Shown: positions 8,876-17,429 of the stretch, one piece after another
How positions within the stretch are numbered: the first letter of the stretch is position 1
Layout of the letters: the number at the start of each line of letters is the position of its first letter
NCBI RefSeq assembly: GCF_008710145.1
Contig: NZ_VYKL01000015.1
Span: 124,001-188,000 of the forward strand
DNA length: 64,000 nt
Source of the DNA: Niallia endozanthoxylica
GTDB lineage: Bacteria; Bacillota; Bacilli; Bacillales; Cytobacillaceae
Direction of reading: 5' to 3'
Position numbers and translations under genes: made by a program
Notes under the pieces: model-generated
Told to the model about the DNA's origin: nothing
What the model saw: only the letters and a program-made list of their open reading frames with translations
Database searches by the model: none

Positions 8876-10281
8876 TTTCTGTCTCCTCCCAAAAACATTT
8901 GTAATTTATGAAGTGTTTCTTCATACTCCTTTTCAGGTATGGAATCATACACAATCCCCGCTCCAGCCTGAATATAGGCTTCCTTCCCTTTAATCACCAT
9001 CGTTCTAATCGCTAGAGCAAAATCGAGATTTCCATTCGCTGAAACATATCCAATCGCACCCGAATAAATACCTCTTTTACTGTTTTCCATTTCATTAATG
9101 ATTTCCATGGCCCTTATTTTTGGAGCACCTGACACGGTTCCAGCCGGTAAACATGATATTAATGCATCAATGGGAGAGAATGTGTCCACCAATTTCCCTT
9201 CTACTTCTGAAACAAGATGAATTACATGTTTGTATTTTTCAATTCCAAGAAACTTAGTCACTTCGACAGAGCCAAATTCACAAACACGTCCTAGGTCATT
9301 ACGGCCCAGATCCACGAGCATTTTATGCTCAGCAAGCTCTTTTTCATCTGCTAACAAACCCTCTGCTAAGCGCAAATCTTCTTCATCATTTGCTCCTCTC
9401 GGTCTTGTGCCTGCAATTGGATTCGTGATGACCTGCCTTCCTTTTACCTTAATCAAGCTTTCAGGCGATACTCCAGCAATGGAATAATCTTGAAAATCAA
9501 AATAGTACATATACGGTGAAGGATTTTTGACTCTTAATTTTCGGTATAATGAAAATGGTTCTCCTTCTATTTCCGCTTTTAAGCGCTGCGACAAGACAAC
9601 TTGAAAAATATCGCCTTCTTCAATGTACTTTTTTGCTTTGATCACATGATTGATAAATTGTTCTTTTGGAATAGAGGCTTGAAAAGCTGAAAGGGTTACC
9701 TCCTTCACACCTTCTTCAGACACTCCTTTTCTTATTTGTTCCTTTGTCATCTCAATTTTGTCAGATAACTCTTCACGCGATGATCCGTTATGCTGCTGTG
9801 ATGCCACGATATAAACCTTTTGCTCAAGATGATCAAACACGACTAGGACTTCAAAAAATAAGAAGTGGACATCAGGAAGCATTAATTCATCATTAGGAAC
9901 TTCACCAATCCTCTCATATTGACGAATGGCATCGTATCCAGCATAACCTACTGCACCTCCAATAAATGGAAATAACGGTTCTGGTTTAGGAGATTTTTCA
10001 GGCAATAATTCTTTTAACACTTCTAAAGGTTTTTTATTAATGTATTTATTTTCATTATTAATAATAATCTGACTGCTATTGCCATTACCAATTAACTCCA
10101 TGAATGGTTCTGCTCCGATAAAAGAAAAACGACCTGAGTTTTCATGTTTTAAAGAACTTTCAAGTAAAAATTTCTTATCGCCCCTTAATTTTTGATAAAT
10201 GGATATGGGTGTTAATGTGTCCCCTTCTATCTCCTCGATAATCAACGTTCCTGAACTCAACTCTTCTCTACTCAACTTCAT
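8872..10281 (-). CDS. trpE: Anthranilate synthase component I
   Basis: The 469-residue large subunit converts chorismate to anthranilate with ammonia from TrpG. The N-terminal LLESS (about residue 40) is the tryptophan feedback site, so the enzyme should be allosterically inhibited. The C-terminal catalytic half carries FQVVLSQR, PIAGTRPRG, LPAGTVSGAPK and the final QAGAGIV. The ATG follows GGAGGG by nine bases. First gene of the operon, directly behind two tandem tryptophan T-boxes. Confidence 0.98.
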   Translation of the reverse strand: MKLSREELSSGTLIIEEIEGDTLTPISIYQKLRGDKKFLLESSLKHENSGRFSFIGAEPFMELIGNGNSSQIIINNENKYINKKPLEVLKELLPEKSPKPEPLFPFIGGAVGYAGYDAIRQYERIGEVPNDELMLPDVHFLFFEVLVVFDHLEQKVYIVASQQHNGSSREELSDKIEMTKEQIRKGVSEEGVKEVTLSAFQASIPKEQFINHVIKAKKYIEEGDIFQVVLSQRLKAEIEGEPFSLYRKLRVKNPSPYMYYFDFQDYSIAGVSPESLIKVKGRQVITNPIAGTRPRGANDEEDLRLAEGLLADEKELAEHKMLVDLGRNDLGRVCEFGSVEVTKFLGIEKYKHVIHLVSEVEGKLVDTFSPIDALISCLPAGTVSGAPKIRAMEIINEMENSKRGIYSGAIGYVSANGNLDFALAIRTMVIKGKEAYIQAGAGIVYDSIPEKEYEETLHKLQMFLGGDRK

Positions 10282-10323
10282 AACAACATTCCCTCCATTT
10301 ATTTTTGAAATAAATATATGAAA

Positions 10324-10609
10324 TAAAAAAGTCCTCTATCCACATGTAAAATGTGAATAGAGGACGATAGATTGACCGCGGTGCCACCTCTGTTAAAACC
10401 CATTCAGGCTTTCTCTTTTCGAGTACAAAATTACCATACTCTATCCTTTTAACGGTGGAGTTCCGTGTATCCCTACTAAAGTTTCAGGCTACCTCTCGTA
10501 AGTCCATTCCAGCGATGCATCCGTACCGGTTCACACCATTCCCGGCTCTCTGTAACGAAGAACAATCGTGTACTACTCTTACTCAGCGATTTACATATTT
10601 TTTTATAAA
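10324..10609 (-). promoter_or_regulatory. T-box riboswitch 2 (tRNA-Trp), adjacent to trpE
   Basis: Read on the minus strand. Stem I carries GAGTAAGAGTAGTA, the distal AGAGAGCCGGGAATGG region, and the specifier UGG (complement of 10504-10506) in GGAATGGACTT. The AGTAGG...CCGTTA segment follows, then the T-box core GGTGGCACC (10380-10388), which pairs with uncharged tRNA. The terminator pairs GTCCTCTATTCACAT with ATGTGGATAGAGGAC and ends in TTTTTTT (10324-10365). Uncharged tRNA-Trp should favour the antiterminator and trp expression. Total length is about 285 nt. Confidence 0.95.
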
Positions 10610-10612
10610 AAC

Positions 10613-11052
10613 AAAAAGGGCTTCCCGTCAAAAAAGGACGAGAAACCCGTGGTGCCACCTTCATTAGCTGAATAAATCAGCTCACTTAACAAGCATCAAA
10701 ACAAAATGTTTTAATACTTGTCTCTTGTAACGATGAGACATTCGCCAAAGCCTACTACTATCAAATTCACCTCGTCGAATTTTCGTCCGGATTTTTATCG
10801 CGCTTCTAAACGCCACATCCTGTGGCTTCGTCCGACTAGGACGTCCTGTCCGTCGTCGAACTCGTTCGATAAATTACCCTTAAAAAATCCGTGACATCCG
10901 CCGGAGGCTTAACTTCAGAATGAAGTTAAAAGGTTCGGTTTGGGGCTCAGAAGTCCATTCGCTTTTCTTCCCACACTGATTTTCACCAACCATCAGCTCT
11001 CTAAAGTGTTTGGAAAAGTTACTCCTCTTCGTCAAGGCCGTATCATTTATTT
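10613..11052 (-). promoter_or_regulatory. T-box riboswitch 1 (tRNA-Trp), promoter-proximal
   Basis: Minus strand. Stem I has GAGGAGTAA, AGAGAGCTGATGG, GGTGAAAATCAG and the specifier UGG (complement of 10955-10957) in GCGAATGGACTTC. The T-box core AGGTGGCACC is at 10651-10660. The terminator pairs GGGTTTCTCGTC with GACGGGAAGCCC and is followed by TTTTTG. It is about 440 nt long against 285 for its twin. The extra length lies between Stem I and the AGTAGG...CGTTA segment. Two T-boxes in series make trp expression depend on two independent tRNA readings. Confidence 0.93.
10748..10910 (-). repeat. Palindrome-rich insertion inside T-box 1
   Basis: About 165 bases absent from the twin T-box. It contains a perfect 10-bp palindrome AGGACGTCCT (10838-10847), a hairpin GCCACA-TCC-TGTGGC (10812-10826), and an imperfect outer inverted repeat that includes GGATTTTT/AAAAATCC and AAGCCT/AGGCTT. 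Imperfect direct repeats (GGCGGATGTCAC and GGCGAATGTCTC) stand near its two sides. This resembles a small dispersed palindromic element. The boundaries given are approximate. Confidence 0.55.
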
Positions 11053-11059
11053 GATAATT

Positions 11060-11088
11060 ATAATAATACTTTATTAATCCTTCGTCAA
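11060..11088 (-). promoter_or_regulatory. trp operon promoter
   Basis: Minus strand: -35 TTGACG (11083-11088), 17-base spacer, -10 TATTAT (11060-11065). It lies just upstream of T-box 1. Confidence 0.85.
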
Positions 11089-11100
11089 CCATAAATGATA

Positions 11101-11375
11101 AAAAATAATTAAAATATTATAATTTTTCCCAATAACTTTTATTTTTTTGCTATGTTAACGAATCATGTTGATTAGTCAGATTTTTGACCCATCCATGGGA
11201 AATGGCCATTTTTCTCGCCTTTTAGTTGTGCTGAAAGGTAGCTGTATGGTTAGGAAGCGACAGTGTTAATAAACAAAGCTATTTATTAAAAGCATGGTTC
11301 ATTTTTTTTCCATGCTACTTTCAAGAAAAATGGCAATCATATAAAGGTGACTATTTATTAAAGGCGGTTTTTGAC
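11101..11375 (+). promoter_or_regulatory. Leader region of the MFS gene
   Basis: This stretch separates the divergent trp promoter from the MFS gene. It holds one copy of a dispersed repeat (11150-11178), a hairpin AGCATGG...CCATGCT (11291-11316) with a T-rich loop, and a direct repeat, CTATTTATTAAARGC, at 11280-11294 and 11351-11365. The second copy overlaps the ribosome binding site. A regulator or attenuation could act here. No clear sigma-A promoter was identified. Confidence 0.35.
11150..11178 (+). repeat. Dispersed repeat, copy 1
   Basis: Core TTAAC-GAATCAT-GTTGA in the gap between the trp promoter and the MFS gene. Confidence 0.6.
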
Positions 11376-12647
11376 ATGGATCATGTTGAAGAATTATTAT
11401 CGATGGATCTAAAACAATCCATAAAAAAGAAAGATCGTGGTGCCCATAAACATAAATGGGCGGTACTCTCTATGTCATCAATCCCTCTAATCATGACATT
11501 AGGGAATTCAATGTTTATTCCGGTGTTGCCAACGATGGAGAAAAAATTAGCCATTTCTTCATTTCAATCGAGCATGATAATTACCGTCTATTCAATTGTT
11601 GCCATCATATTAATTCCATTAGCCGGCTACCTGTCAGATCACATTGGGAGAAAAAAGGTTATTATTCCTAGCCTGTTCATTGCAGGAATCGGGGGATTCA
11701 TTTCCGGGTGGGCGGCTTGGAAAATGGCTGATGCCTATTGGCTGATATTGGTAGGCAGAGCTATGCAGGGTGTAGGTGCAGCGGGAGCTTCACCTATTGT
11801 TATGCCTTTGGTCGGGGATATGTTCAAAAATGAAAAAGATGTGAGTAGTACATTAGGAATCATTGAAACATCTAATACATTTGGTAAAGTCCTAAGTCCA
11901 ATCCTTGGGGCACTCCTAGCTGGTATTAGTTGGTATTTACCTTTTTTCTCTATTCCTGTTTTTTGTGTATTTTCTACTTTACTTATGATATTTTTTGTAA
12001 AAGCACCAAAATCACAGGAGAAGCCAATACCATTCAAACAATTCTTTAGAAATATTAAAAAGACTTTTACACATAATGGGAAATGGTTGAATGCAATCTT
12101 TCTAATTGGAGCCATTCTCATGTTTGTTTTATTTGGAGTCCTATTCTACCTATCAGAAATGCTCGAAACAAGTTACGATATAACTGGTGTGAAAAAAGGA
12201 TTGGTATTAGCAATTCCTTTAGGAGCTTTATGCCTAACCTCCTTCATTACCGGTAAAATAATTAAAGAAAATAAAGTATTGATGAAATGGATTATATTCT
12301 CTGGAAGTATACTGTTAGGAATCTCTGTGATTGTCTTAAGCTTTTCTCATATGCTTTGGTTTTTAATTAGTTTATTTTTATTTTGCGGTATTGGAATTGG
12401 GTCTGTTTTACCATGTCTTGATGCGCTTATTACGGTTGGTATTGAAAAAGAGCATCGTGGAACGATTACGGCTATTTACAATTCGATGCGCTTTATTGGA
12501 GTTGCTGCCGGACCTCCAGTACTTGCCATTCTAATGGACAAAACCGGACATTTATTATTCTATATTCTATGCGGCTGCAGTTTATTAGCAGCGTGTGCAA
12601 CGTTTATGGCAATAAAACCGGATAAAGAAGAACCAGCACACTCATAA
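11376..12647 (+). CDS. MFS transporter, DHA1-type drug exporter-like
   Basis: A 423-residue protein with a hydrophilic N-terminal 25 residues and about 12 hydrophobic helices. The MFS motif A between helices 2 and 3 is clear (GYLSDHIGRKK, about residue 90), and the segment LVGRAMQGVGAAGASP matches motif B. These features point to the DHA1 family of proton-driven multidrug exporters; the substrate is not predictable. ATG 11376 follows AAGGCGG by nine bases. It stands alone. The downstream terminator is shared with the convergent hydrolase gene. Confidence 0.88.
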   Translation: MDHVEELLSMDLKQSIKKKDRGAHKHKWAVLSMSSIPLIMTLGNSMFIPVLPTMEKKLAISSFQSSMIITVYSIVAIILIPLAGYLSDHIGRKKVIIPSLFIAGIGGFISGWAAWKMADAYWLILVGRAMQGVGAAGASPIVMPLVGDMFKNEKDVSSTLGIIETSNTFGKVLSPILGALLAGISWYLPFFSIPVFCVFSTLLMIFFVKAPKSQEKPIPFKQFFRNIKKTFTHNGKWLNAIFLIGAILMFVLFGVLFYLSEMLETSYDITGVKKGLVLAIPLGALCLTSFITGKIIKENKVLMKWIIFSGSILLGISVIVLSFSHMLWFLISLFLFCGIGIGSVLPCLDALITVGIEKEHRGTITAIYNSMRFIGVAAGPPVLAILMDKTGHLLFYILCGCSLLAACATFMAIKPDKEEPAHS

Positions 12648-12656
12648 ACCTTATTT

Positions 12657-12687
12657 AAAATCGCATTGATAATCAATGCGATTTTTC
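12657..12687. terminator. Bidirectional terminator
   Basis: AAAATCGCATTGAT and ATCAATGCGATTTT pair around a single base, with T-runs on both sides. It overlaps the stop codon of the hydrolase gene (12673-12675). Confidence 0.9.
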
Positions 12688-13443
12688 TATATTTTCTATA
12701 ATAAAACCTGTAATCGTTTGGTTAACTAACTGGCTTTTTTTAGTTGGCAATTGATGAGATACATTAGGAAAGATAACTGCTTGTTGATTTGTCAGCTTTT
12801 CATACGTCTGCAAATGTTGATTTGTAAAGTCCCTCGAACCGTACATAAGCAAGAGGGGCACAGAGATTTCAGAGAGTCTTTCCGTACAATTAAAATATAA
12901 TGACTGCTCATAAAATTCCATCCACATCTTTCGATTAGCTTTCTTCATATGTCGATTGATGTCATCACGATAGGATGATTGATCTGTATGAGCTGAGGAT
13001 ATTACATAGCGAAGAAAAGAGGGAAATTTTTTTGCGAAATACATTCCTGCTAGATGCTCATATTTAAAACCCAGTGATTGTACTTCAGAATACCCACTGA
13101 TCAGGATCAGACCCAATGACATTTCAGGAAACCTTAGAACGAATTCCTGGGCTACACAGCCCCCAGCTGAATAGCCGCAAATCACTGCTTTTTTTATATT
13201 TAAATACTCTAGTAACGCCTTTACCTCCTTCGCGTATCCATCAATTGTTACCTTATGCTCAGGGCCTATTGAGTCTCCTGTCCCGCTTAAGTCGGGGATA
13301 ATAACCGTAAAATGACGGTTCAGATCTTCCTGACAGCGAAAGACCACTCTTCCCATAGCAGGAGGGTGGATAAATATGATGGGTATCCCTTCTCCACTGA
13401 TATCATAAACAATTCTTGTTTTCTCATATAGGAATTCAGCCAT
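12673..13443 (-). CDS. Alpha/beta hydrolase
   Basis: The 256-residue protein has a complete alpha/beta hydrolase core. The oxyanion region is IIFIHPPAMG, the nucleophile elbow GYSAGG (Ser92), the acid is in YGSRDFTNQH, and the histidine is in NVSHQLPTKK. No secretion signal is visible. The substrate could be an ester, peptide or lactone; the sequence does not say. ATG 13443 is chosen over a longer frame because AAGGAG lies upstream, although the 13-base spacing is long. Just upstream lies an IS200/IS605 remnant, so the original promoter region may have been disturbed. Confidence 0.8.
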   Translation of the reverse strand: MAEFLYEKTRIVYDISGEGIPIIFIHPPAMGRVVFRCQEDLNRHFTVIIPDLSGTGDSIGPEHKVTIDGYAKEVKALLEYLNIKKAVICGYSAGGCVAQEFVLRFPEMSLGLILISGYSEVQSLGFKYEHLAGMYFAKKFPSFLRYVISSAHTDQSSYRDDINRHMKKANRKMWMEFYEQSLYFNCTERLSEISVPLLLMYGSRDFTNQHLQTYEKLTNQQAVIFPNVSHQLPTKKSQLVNQTITGFIIENIEKSH

Positions 13444-13521
13444 GATTAATAAATAACTCCTTTTTTGGTTACTTGACATAGATACAGCTAACACCATTTT
13501 GTAAAGAATCTATCATAATTA

Positions 13522-13918
13522 GGCGAAAGGACTCCCATCCTCAAGGAATGTTCAGGGCTTAGCCCAATGGGTAGGTGGGAGTGGGAGGTGAATCGCCTTT
13601 TTACGCAGCAAAACACTTGTTTGTATGGTAAAATATTCTTAAACAAATGTTCCTTGAAAACTGAACATAGTAGGTTGTAGCAAGAATCGTTGCTTTGCCA
13701 CGTAAAATGTTCAAGCCAACCGTCAGCCGAGGTACACAATCGTGTGAAACCCAATAAGCTGAAAAAAGCAGTCCCAACGGCTAGACCAATGGGATAGAGG
13801 GGTTGGGCGTTACCAGCACGCCGATGTGGCACCTCCACTAGCGTTACTCGTTCAGCAATGTTCGATACGTTAGAAACCCCCACTTCAAATTTCCGTTAGA
13901 AAATTAAGTGGTGGGAGT
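13522..13918 (+). mobile_element. IS200/IS605-type remnant with omegaRNA-like right end, no tnpB
   Basis: A hairpin with GGCGA/TCGCC and ACTCCCATC/GGTGGGAGT arms occupies 13522-13597. Next come TTGTTT...AAACAA and ATGTTC...GAACAT inverted repeats. A long GC-richer block with many short complementary segments follows (13690-13870). It ends in the hairpin CCCCCACTT...AAGTGGTGGG (13877-13915), the typical form of IS605-family right ends. In TnpB elements this 3' region is the omegaRNA, with the guide starting after the end (13919 on). No reading frame here resembles TnpB or TnpA, so this looks like an internally deleted copy. Family assignment is from pattern recall, not a search. Confidence 0.6.
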
Positions 13919-13980
13919 ATTCATTGTTATCATTCCTAATGTCATTTCATTGCATTCTCCACTTAATCATGGTTTTATTA

Positions 13981-14016
13981 ACAAAAAGACCGCCGAGCTA
14001 TTAGCCCAAGCGATCT
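13981..14016 (-). terminator. Terminator of the liv operon
   Basis: Minus strand: AGATCGCTTGGGC pairs with GCTCGGCGGTCT (with wobble pairs) and is followed by TTTTTGT. It lies about 60 bases after livF. Confidence 0.75.
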
Positions 14017-14073
14017 TTGGAAATTTAGATTATTTATCGTTTTTTGTACTAATAGTCGTTTTGTTTTTACTGA

Positions 14074-14772
14074 TTAACTGCTTAATGCTAAATATTGATA
14101 TGCAATATTCATATTCTCCTGCAGCTCTTCTGGCTGGCCGTGATAGACAACCTGACCCTTGCTTAAAATGTACACATCATCTGCGATACTTAGAGCGGTA
14201 CTGATATTTTGTTCTACAAACAACATCGACATTCCAGAATTCTTCAATTTCAAGAGAATCTCCATTACCTCGCCTACCATAAGCGGCGATAACCCTTCAG
14301 TCGGTTCATCTAAGAGAAGTATTTTCGGATTACGCATTAAAGCTCTCCCAATCGAAAGCATGGATTGCTCACCACCGCTTAAATTTCCTGCATGTGACTT
14401 TTCCCTTTCTTTCAACCGAGGAAAAAGTTCAAAGATTCTTTCGAGTGTCCATTCCCCTCCTTTATGATTAGCAAAGACACTCAAATTTTCCGTCACTGTT
14501 AAATTAGGAAATATCCGTCTACCCTGAGGGACAATGCCAATCCCCTTTCTGGCAATTTGATGGCTTTCGAGCCCAGCAATATTCTCTCCCTCTAATAATA
14601 TTTCACCCTGTTTTTTTCTGACAAATCCGATAATGGAATGGATTGTCGTTGTTTTTCCCATACCATTTCTGCCCAAAAGAGTAACAACCTTCCCCTTCTG
14701 TACCTCTAAGTTAATCCCGTGCAGGACATGACTCTCGCCGTAGTAACTATGAACACTCTTTAATTCAAGCAT
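14074..14772 (-). CDS. livF: Branched-chain amino acid ABC transporter ATPase, LivF
   Basis: A 232-residue ABC ATPase. Walker A is GRNGMGKTT (about residue 34), the signature is LSGGEQ, and Walker B is ILLLDEPTEGLSP with a following H-loop-type segment. The short length and the QGRRIFPNLTV Q-loop region are typical of LivF. It should pair with LivG to energise the LivHM channel. It overlaps the livG end by eight bases. Last gene of the operon. Confidence 0.93.
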   Translation of the reverse strand: MLELKSVHSYYGESHVLHGINLEVQKGKVVTLLGRNGMGKTTTIHSIIGFVRKKQGEILLEGENIAGLESHQIARKGIGIVPQGRRIFPNLTVTENLSVFANHKGGEWTLERIFELFPRLKEREKSHAGNLSGGEQSMLSIGRALMRNPKILLLDEPTEGLSPLMVGEVMEILLKLKNSGMSMLFVEQNISTALSIADDVYILSKGQVVYHGQPEELQENMNIAYQYLALSS

Positions 14773-15535
14773 GAACCATACCCTCTTTTCCCATGTAGAT
14801 TTCTTTCACTTCAGGATCGTTTCTCACTTCTTCTGGTTTTCCGTCACATATTAATCTGCCGGTATGAAGTACCACAACCCTGTCCATATTGCCGAACAAA
14901 ACGTCTATGTCGTGCTCAATCATAATAATAGAAACATCCTTTGGCAATTTATTAATTAGTCCTATAATTTGATCCGTTTCTAATTGTGACATCCCTGCTG
15001 TCGGTTCATCTAAAAGAAGTAATTTAGGCTCTCCGGCCACCGCTAGAATAATTTCAATTTGCCTTTGTACACCGTAAGATAAATCTTTTACAAGACTCTT
15101 AGAGTGCTCACTTAATCCCCATTCAGCCAGAAATTGATCTGCTGTATTAAATAGCTCGGAATAGTTTTTCTTATTTGCTCGTTTCCACCATTGTTTATGC
15201 TCTTTTCTCATCCTCTGCAAGACAAGGATAAGGTTTTCTTTAACAGTCAATCCAGCCATTAAGTTATTTTTTTGAAATGTTCGGACAATCCCTGACTGTG
15301 TCCGCTTAAAATTTGGTATTTTATTAATATTTTCACCAAAGTAAGAAATAGTACCGCTCGATGGTTCAAGATCACCAGCTATCATATTAAATAATGTTGT
15401 TTTCCCGGCCCCATTTGGGCCAATTAACCCAACTTTTTCACCTACGGCAATATCTAATGTTATATCTTCAATAACCTTTAATCCGCCAAATTGTTTGGCG
15501 ATACCATTTAAAGAAAGTATCGTGTTTTTTTGCAT
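14765..15535 (-). CDS. livG: Branched-chain amino acid ABC transporter ATPase, LivG
   Basis: A 256-residue ABC ATPase with Walker A GPNGAGKTT, the extended helical segment after the Q-loop typical of LivG (VRTFQKNNLMAGLTV, RMRKEHKQWW), a degenerate signature LSYGVQRQIE, and Walker B LLLLDEPTAGM. ATG 15535 is chosen because GGTG stands before it; a TTG at 15547 is possible. It follows livM closely. Substrates of this family include leucine, isoleucine, valine, other amino acids and urea, so the name reflects family rather than proven substrate. Confidence 0.92.
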   Translation of the reverse strand: MQKNTILSLNGIAKQFGGLKVIEDITLDIAVGEKVGLIGPNGAGKTTLFNMIAGDLEPSSGTISYFGENINKIPNFKRTQSGIVRTFQKNNLMAGLTVKENLILVLQRMRKEHKQWWKRANKKNYSELFNTADQFLAEWGLSEHSKSLVKDLSYGVQRQIEIILAVAGEPKLLLLDEPTAGMSQLETDQIIGLINKLPKDVSIIMIEHDIDVLFGNMDRVVVLHTGRLICDGKPEEVRNDPEVKEIYMGKEGMVHA

Positions 15536-15549
15536 GCTATTCACCAATC

Positions 15550-16536
15550 CTATCCATCCATATTCGTTTGTTTTGCAGGCTGTAAGATTGCGTTTGTTTC
15601 TTTTTTCGTAAACAGAGCCTTAATATTTTCTAAAATGCCGACAATCCCTTTAGGTGCAAAAATCGTAAACAAAATGAAAATAAGGCCGATAATCATCATC
15701 CAATTTTCTGTATAAGAACTGATAATGGTCTCCATCAATACGATAAAAGCAGCTCCAATGACAGGTCCCCATAAAGTTCCTGCACCACCTATTAATACCA
15801 TAATTAATACCGATCCTGACATGGTCCAATATACATCTGTCGGTGAAATAAAACCGTTAAAGATTACATATAAGCTCCCTGCCAATCCGCCTAAAGTTCC
15901 AGCGATAAGAAAGCTGAGATTTTTATAAAATACTGTATTGTAGCCATTTGATTTCATTCTTTGTTCATTTTCTCTAATACCAATAAATACATAACCTAAC
16001 GGAGAATGGAGAAGTCTATTAATAATCACTAATAGAATTCCGAAAACAACTAAAATAAAATAATAGATAAACACAGGATTTGATAATGCAAAGCTTCCAA
16101 ACAGCACTGGTGTAGATATACCAGATAAACCATTCGATCCTCCTGTAACATCTGTCCATTGATAAATAATAGAATAGAGTATCTGTGAGCAGGCAAGAGT
16201 CAGCATCAAAAAGTAAAATCCATGTGCCTTAATGGATAAAAATCCAATTAATAATGCCAATACTGCCGCAACAAGCATACCGACAAAGATTGTTAAAAAT
16301 ACATTTGCATTCACATTAGCCGCAACGATTCCAGTTGCATATGCACCCGCACCAAAAAAAGCGGCATGACCTAATGAAACAAGACCTGTCTGCCCTACTA
16401 ATAGATTTAAACTTACAGCAAAAACAGCGAGAATAAAAATTTCCGTTAGAATATTAACGTAATAGAGTGATAATACAAATGGAGCAAATACCATAAGTAA
16501 GAACAATCCCCATCCATAAAGCTGTTTTATTCTCAT
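15550..16536 (-). CDS. livM: Branched-chain amino acid ABC transporter permease, LivM
   Basis: A 328-residue permease with about nine hydrophobic segments. The LivM hallmarks are LVGQTGLVSLGHAAFFGAGAYA (about residue 48) and GGAGTLWGPVIGAAFIV near residue 250. It should form the inner-membrane channel with LivH. It starts directly after the livH stop. A hydrophilic tail of about 25 residues follows the last helix. Confidence 0.92.
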   Translation of the reverse strand: MRIKQLYGWGLFLLMVFAPFVLSLYYVNILTEIFILAVFAVSLNLLVGQTGLVSLGHAAFFGAGAYATGIVAANVNANVFLTIFVGMLVAAVLALLIGFLSIKAHGFYFLMLTLACSQILYSIIYQWTDVTGGSNGLSGISTPVLFGSFALSNPVFIYYFILVVFGILLVIINRLLHSPLGYVFIGIRENEQRMKSNGYNTVFYKNLSFLIAGTLGGLAGSLYVIFNGFISPTDVYWTMSGSVLIMVLIGGAGTLWGPVIGAAFIVLMETIISSYTENWMMIIGLIFILFTIFAPKGIVGILENIKALFTKKETNAILQPAKQTNMDG

Positions 16537-17400
16537 CTAAGCTTTCCTCCCAACTAATCCTTGAGGGCGAACAACTAGTACAATAGCCATCAAAGCAAAT
16601 GTAATAATTAAACTTAATTCTGGTACTAGATATCTTGAGAAGGTTTCAACAAATCCAACCAATAGACTTGCAAAAAACGTTCCTGTAACTGAACCAAGAC
16701 CCCCGACAACAAGAACAACCAACGATAGAATTAAAATAGAGAATTCCATACCTGGATAGGTACCCAATATAGGTGCACCAAGTACACCGCCAAGTCCTGC
16801 TAACAGACTTCCAAATACAAATACTGCTGTAAAAACAAGATGAATATTGATTCCTAGCGCTCCTGCCATTTCTTTATCAGATAGACCCGCGCGAACAACG
16901 GCTCCCCATTTTGTTTTTTCTTGTATATACCAAAGTAACAACACAATTGCTCCACCAATAACGATTAATGCCAGTCGGTATGATGGAATAGCATATCCTA
17001 GGAAATCGACAGAACTGCTGAATATTTCAGGAGGGTTTACAGATAATACGTTTTTCCCCCATATAATAGTAAATATGTCGTGAAAAACATAAGCTAATCC
17101 AAAGGTTAATAGAACTTGTGAGAGATGTCCTAATTTATATGTAGGACGGAGGATGACAATTTCAGTAAGATATCCAATGATAGCAATTACCAAAGGCACT
17201 ACGATTAATGCAACCCAAAATGGCAGCCCTGCTTTCATGATTATAGAATAGGCTACATACGAACCAAGAAGATACAAAGATCCGTGAGCAAGATTTAACA
17301 CACCAAGGATACCAAATACAATGGAAATCCCACATGTTATGATAAAAAGAAGAAATCCATAGCTTAACGAATTCATCAATTGCAGTAATAAAGTACCCAT
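16537..17400 (-). CDS. livH: Branched-chain amino acid ABC transporter permease, LivH
   Basis: A 287-residue permease with about eight membrane helices. LivH signatures are SYGFLLFIITCGISIVFG at the N-terminus, NLAHGSLYLLGSYVAY, and VVLVVGGLGSVTGTFFASL near residue 230. A GGAGG site precedes the start. It is separated from the binding-protein gene by a 91-base gap that contains a hairpin. Confidence 0.92.
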   Translation of the reverse strand: MGTLLLQLMNSLSYGFLLFIITCGISIVFGILGVLNLAHGSLYLLGSYVAYSIIMKAGLPFWVALIVVPLVIAIIGYLTEIVILRPTYKLGHLSQVLLTFGLAYVFHDIFTIIWGKNVLSVNPPEIFSSSVDFLGYAIPSYRLALIVIGGAIVLLLWYIQEKTKWGAVVRAGLSDKEMAGALGINIHLVFTAVFVFGSLLAGLGGVLGAPILGTYPGMEFSILILSLVVLVVGGLGSVTGTFFASLLVGFVETFSRYLVPELSLIITFALMAIVLVVRPQGLVGRKA

Positions 17401-17429
17401 CAGTACCTCCTTAGAAAATTTCAGTATTT

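Noticed and set aside
10455..11092. Short frames on both strands upstream of trpE
   Set aside because: They fall entirely within the tandem T-box leaders, whose RNA structure explains the sequence.
13655..13680. TTGAAAACTGAACA motif resembling the 16S-23S spacer of Bacillus
   Set aside because: No rRNA sequence adjoins it; it is the loop and arm of an ATGTTC/GAACAT hairpin in the IS remnant.
13488..13883. 131-codon minus-strand frame over the IS remnant
   Set aside because: It reads antisense through the structured IS end, has no ribosome binding site and no recognisable domain. Spurious translations of such ends are common in annotations.
13908..14204. 98-codon hydrophobic plus-strand frame
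   Set aside because: It runs antisense into livF and across the liv terminator, and lacks a start signal.
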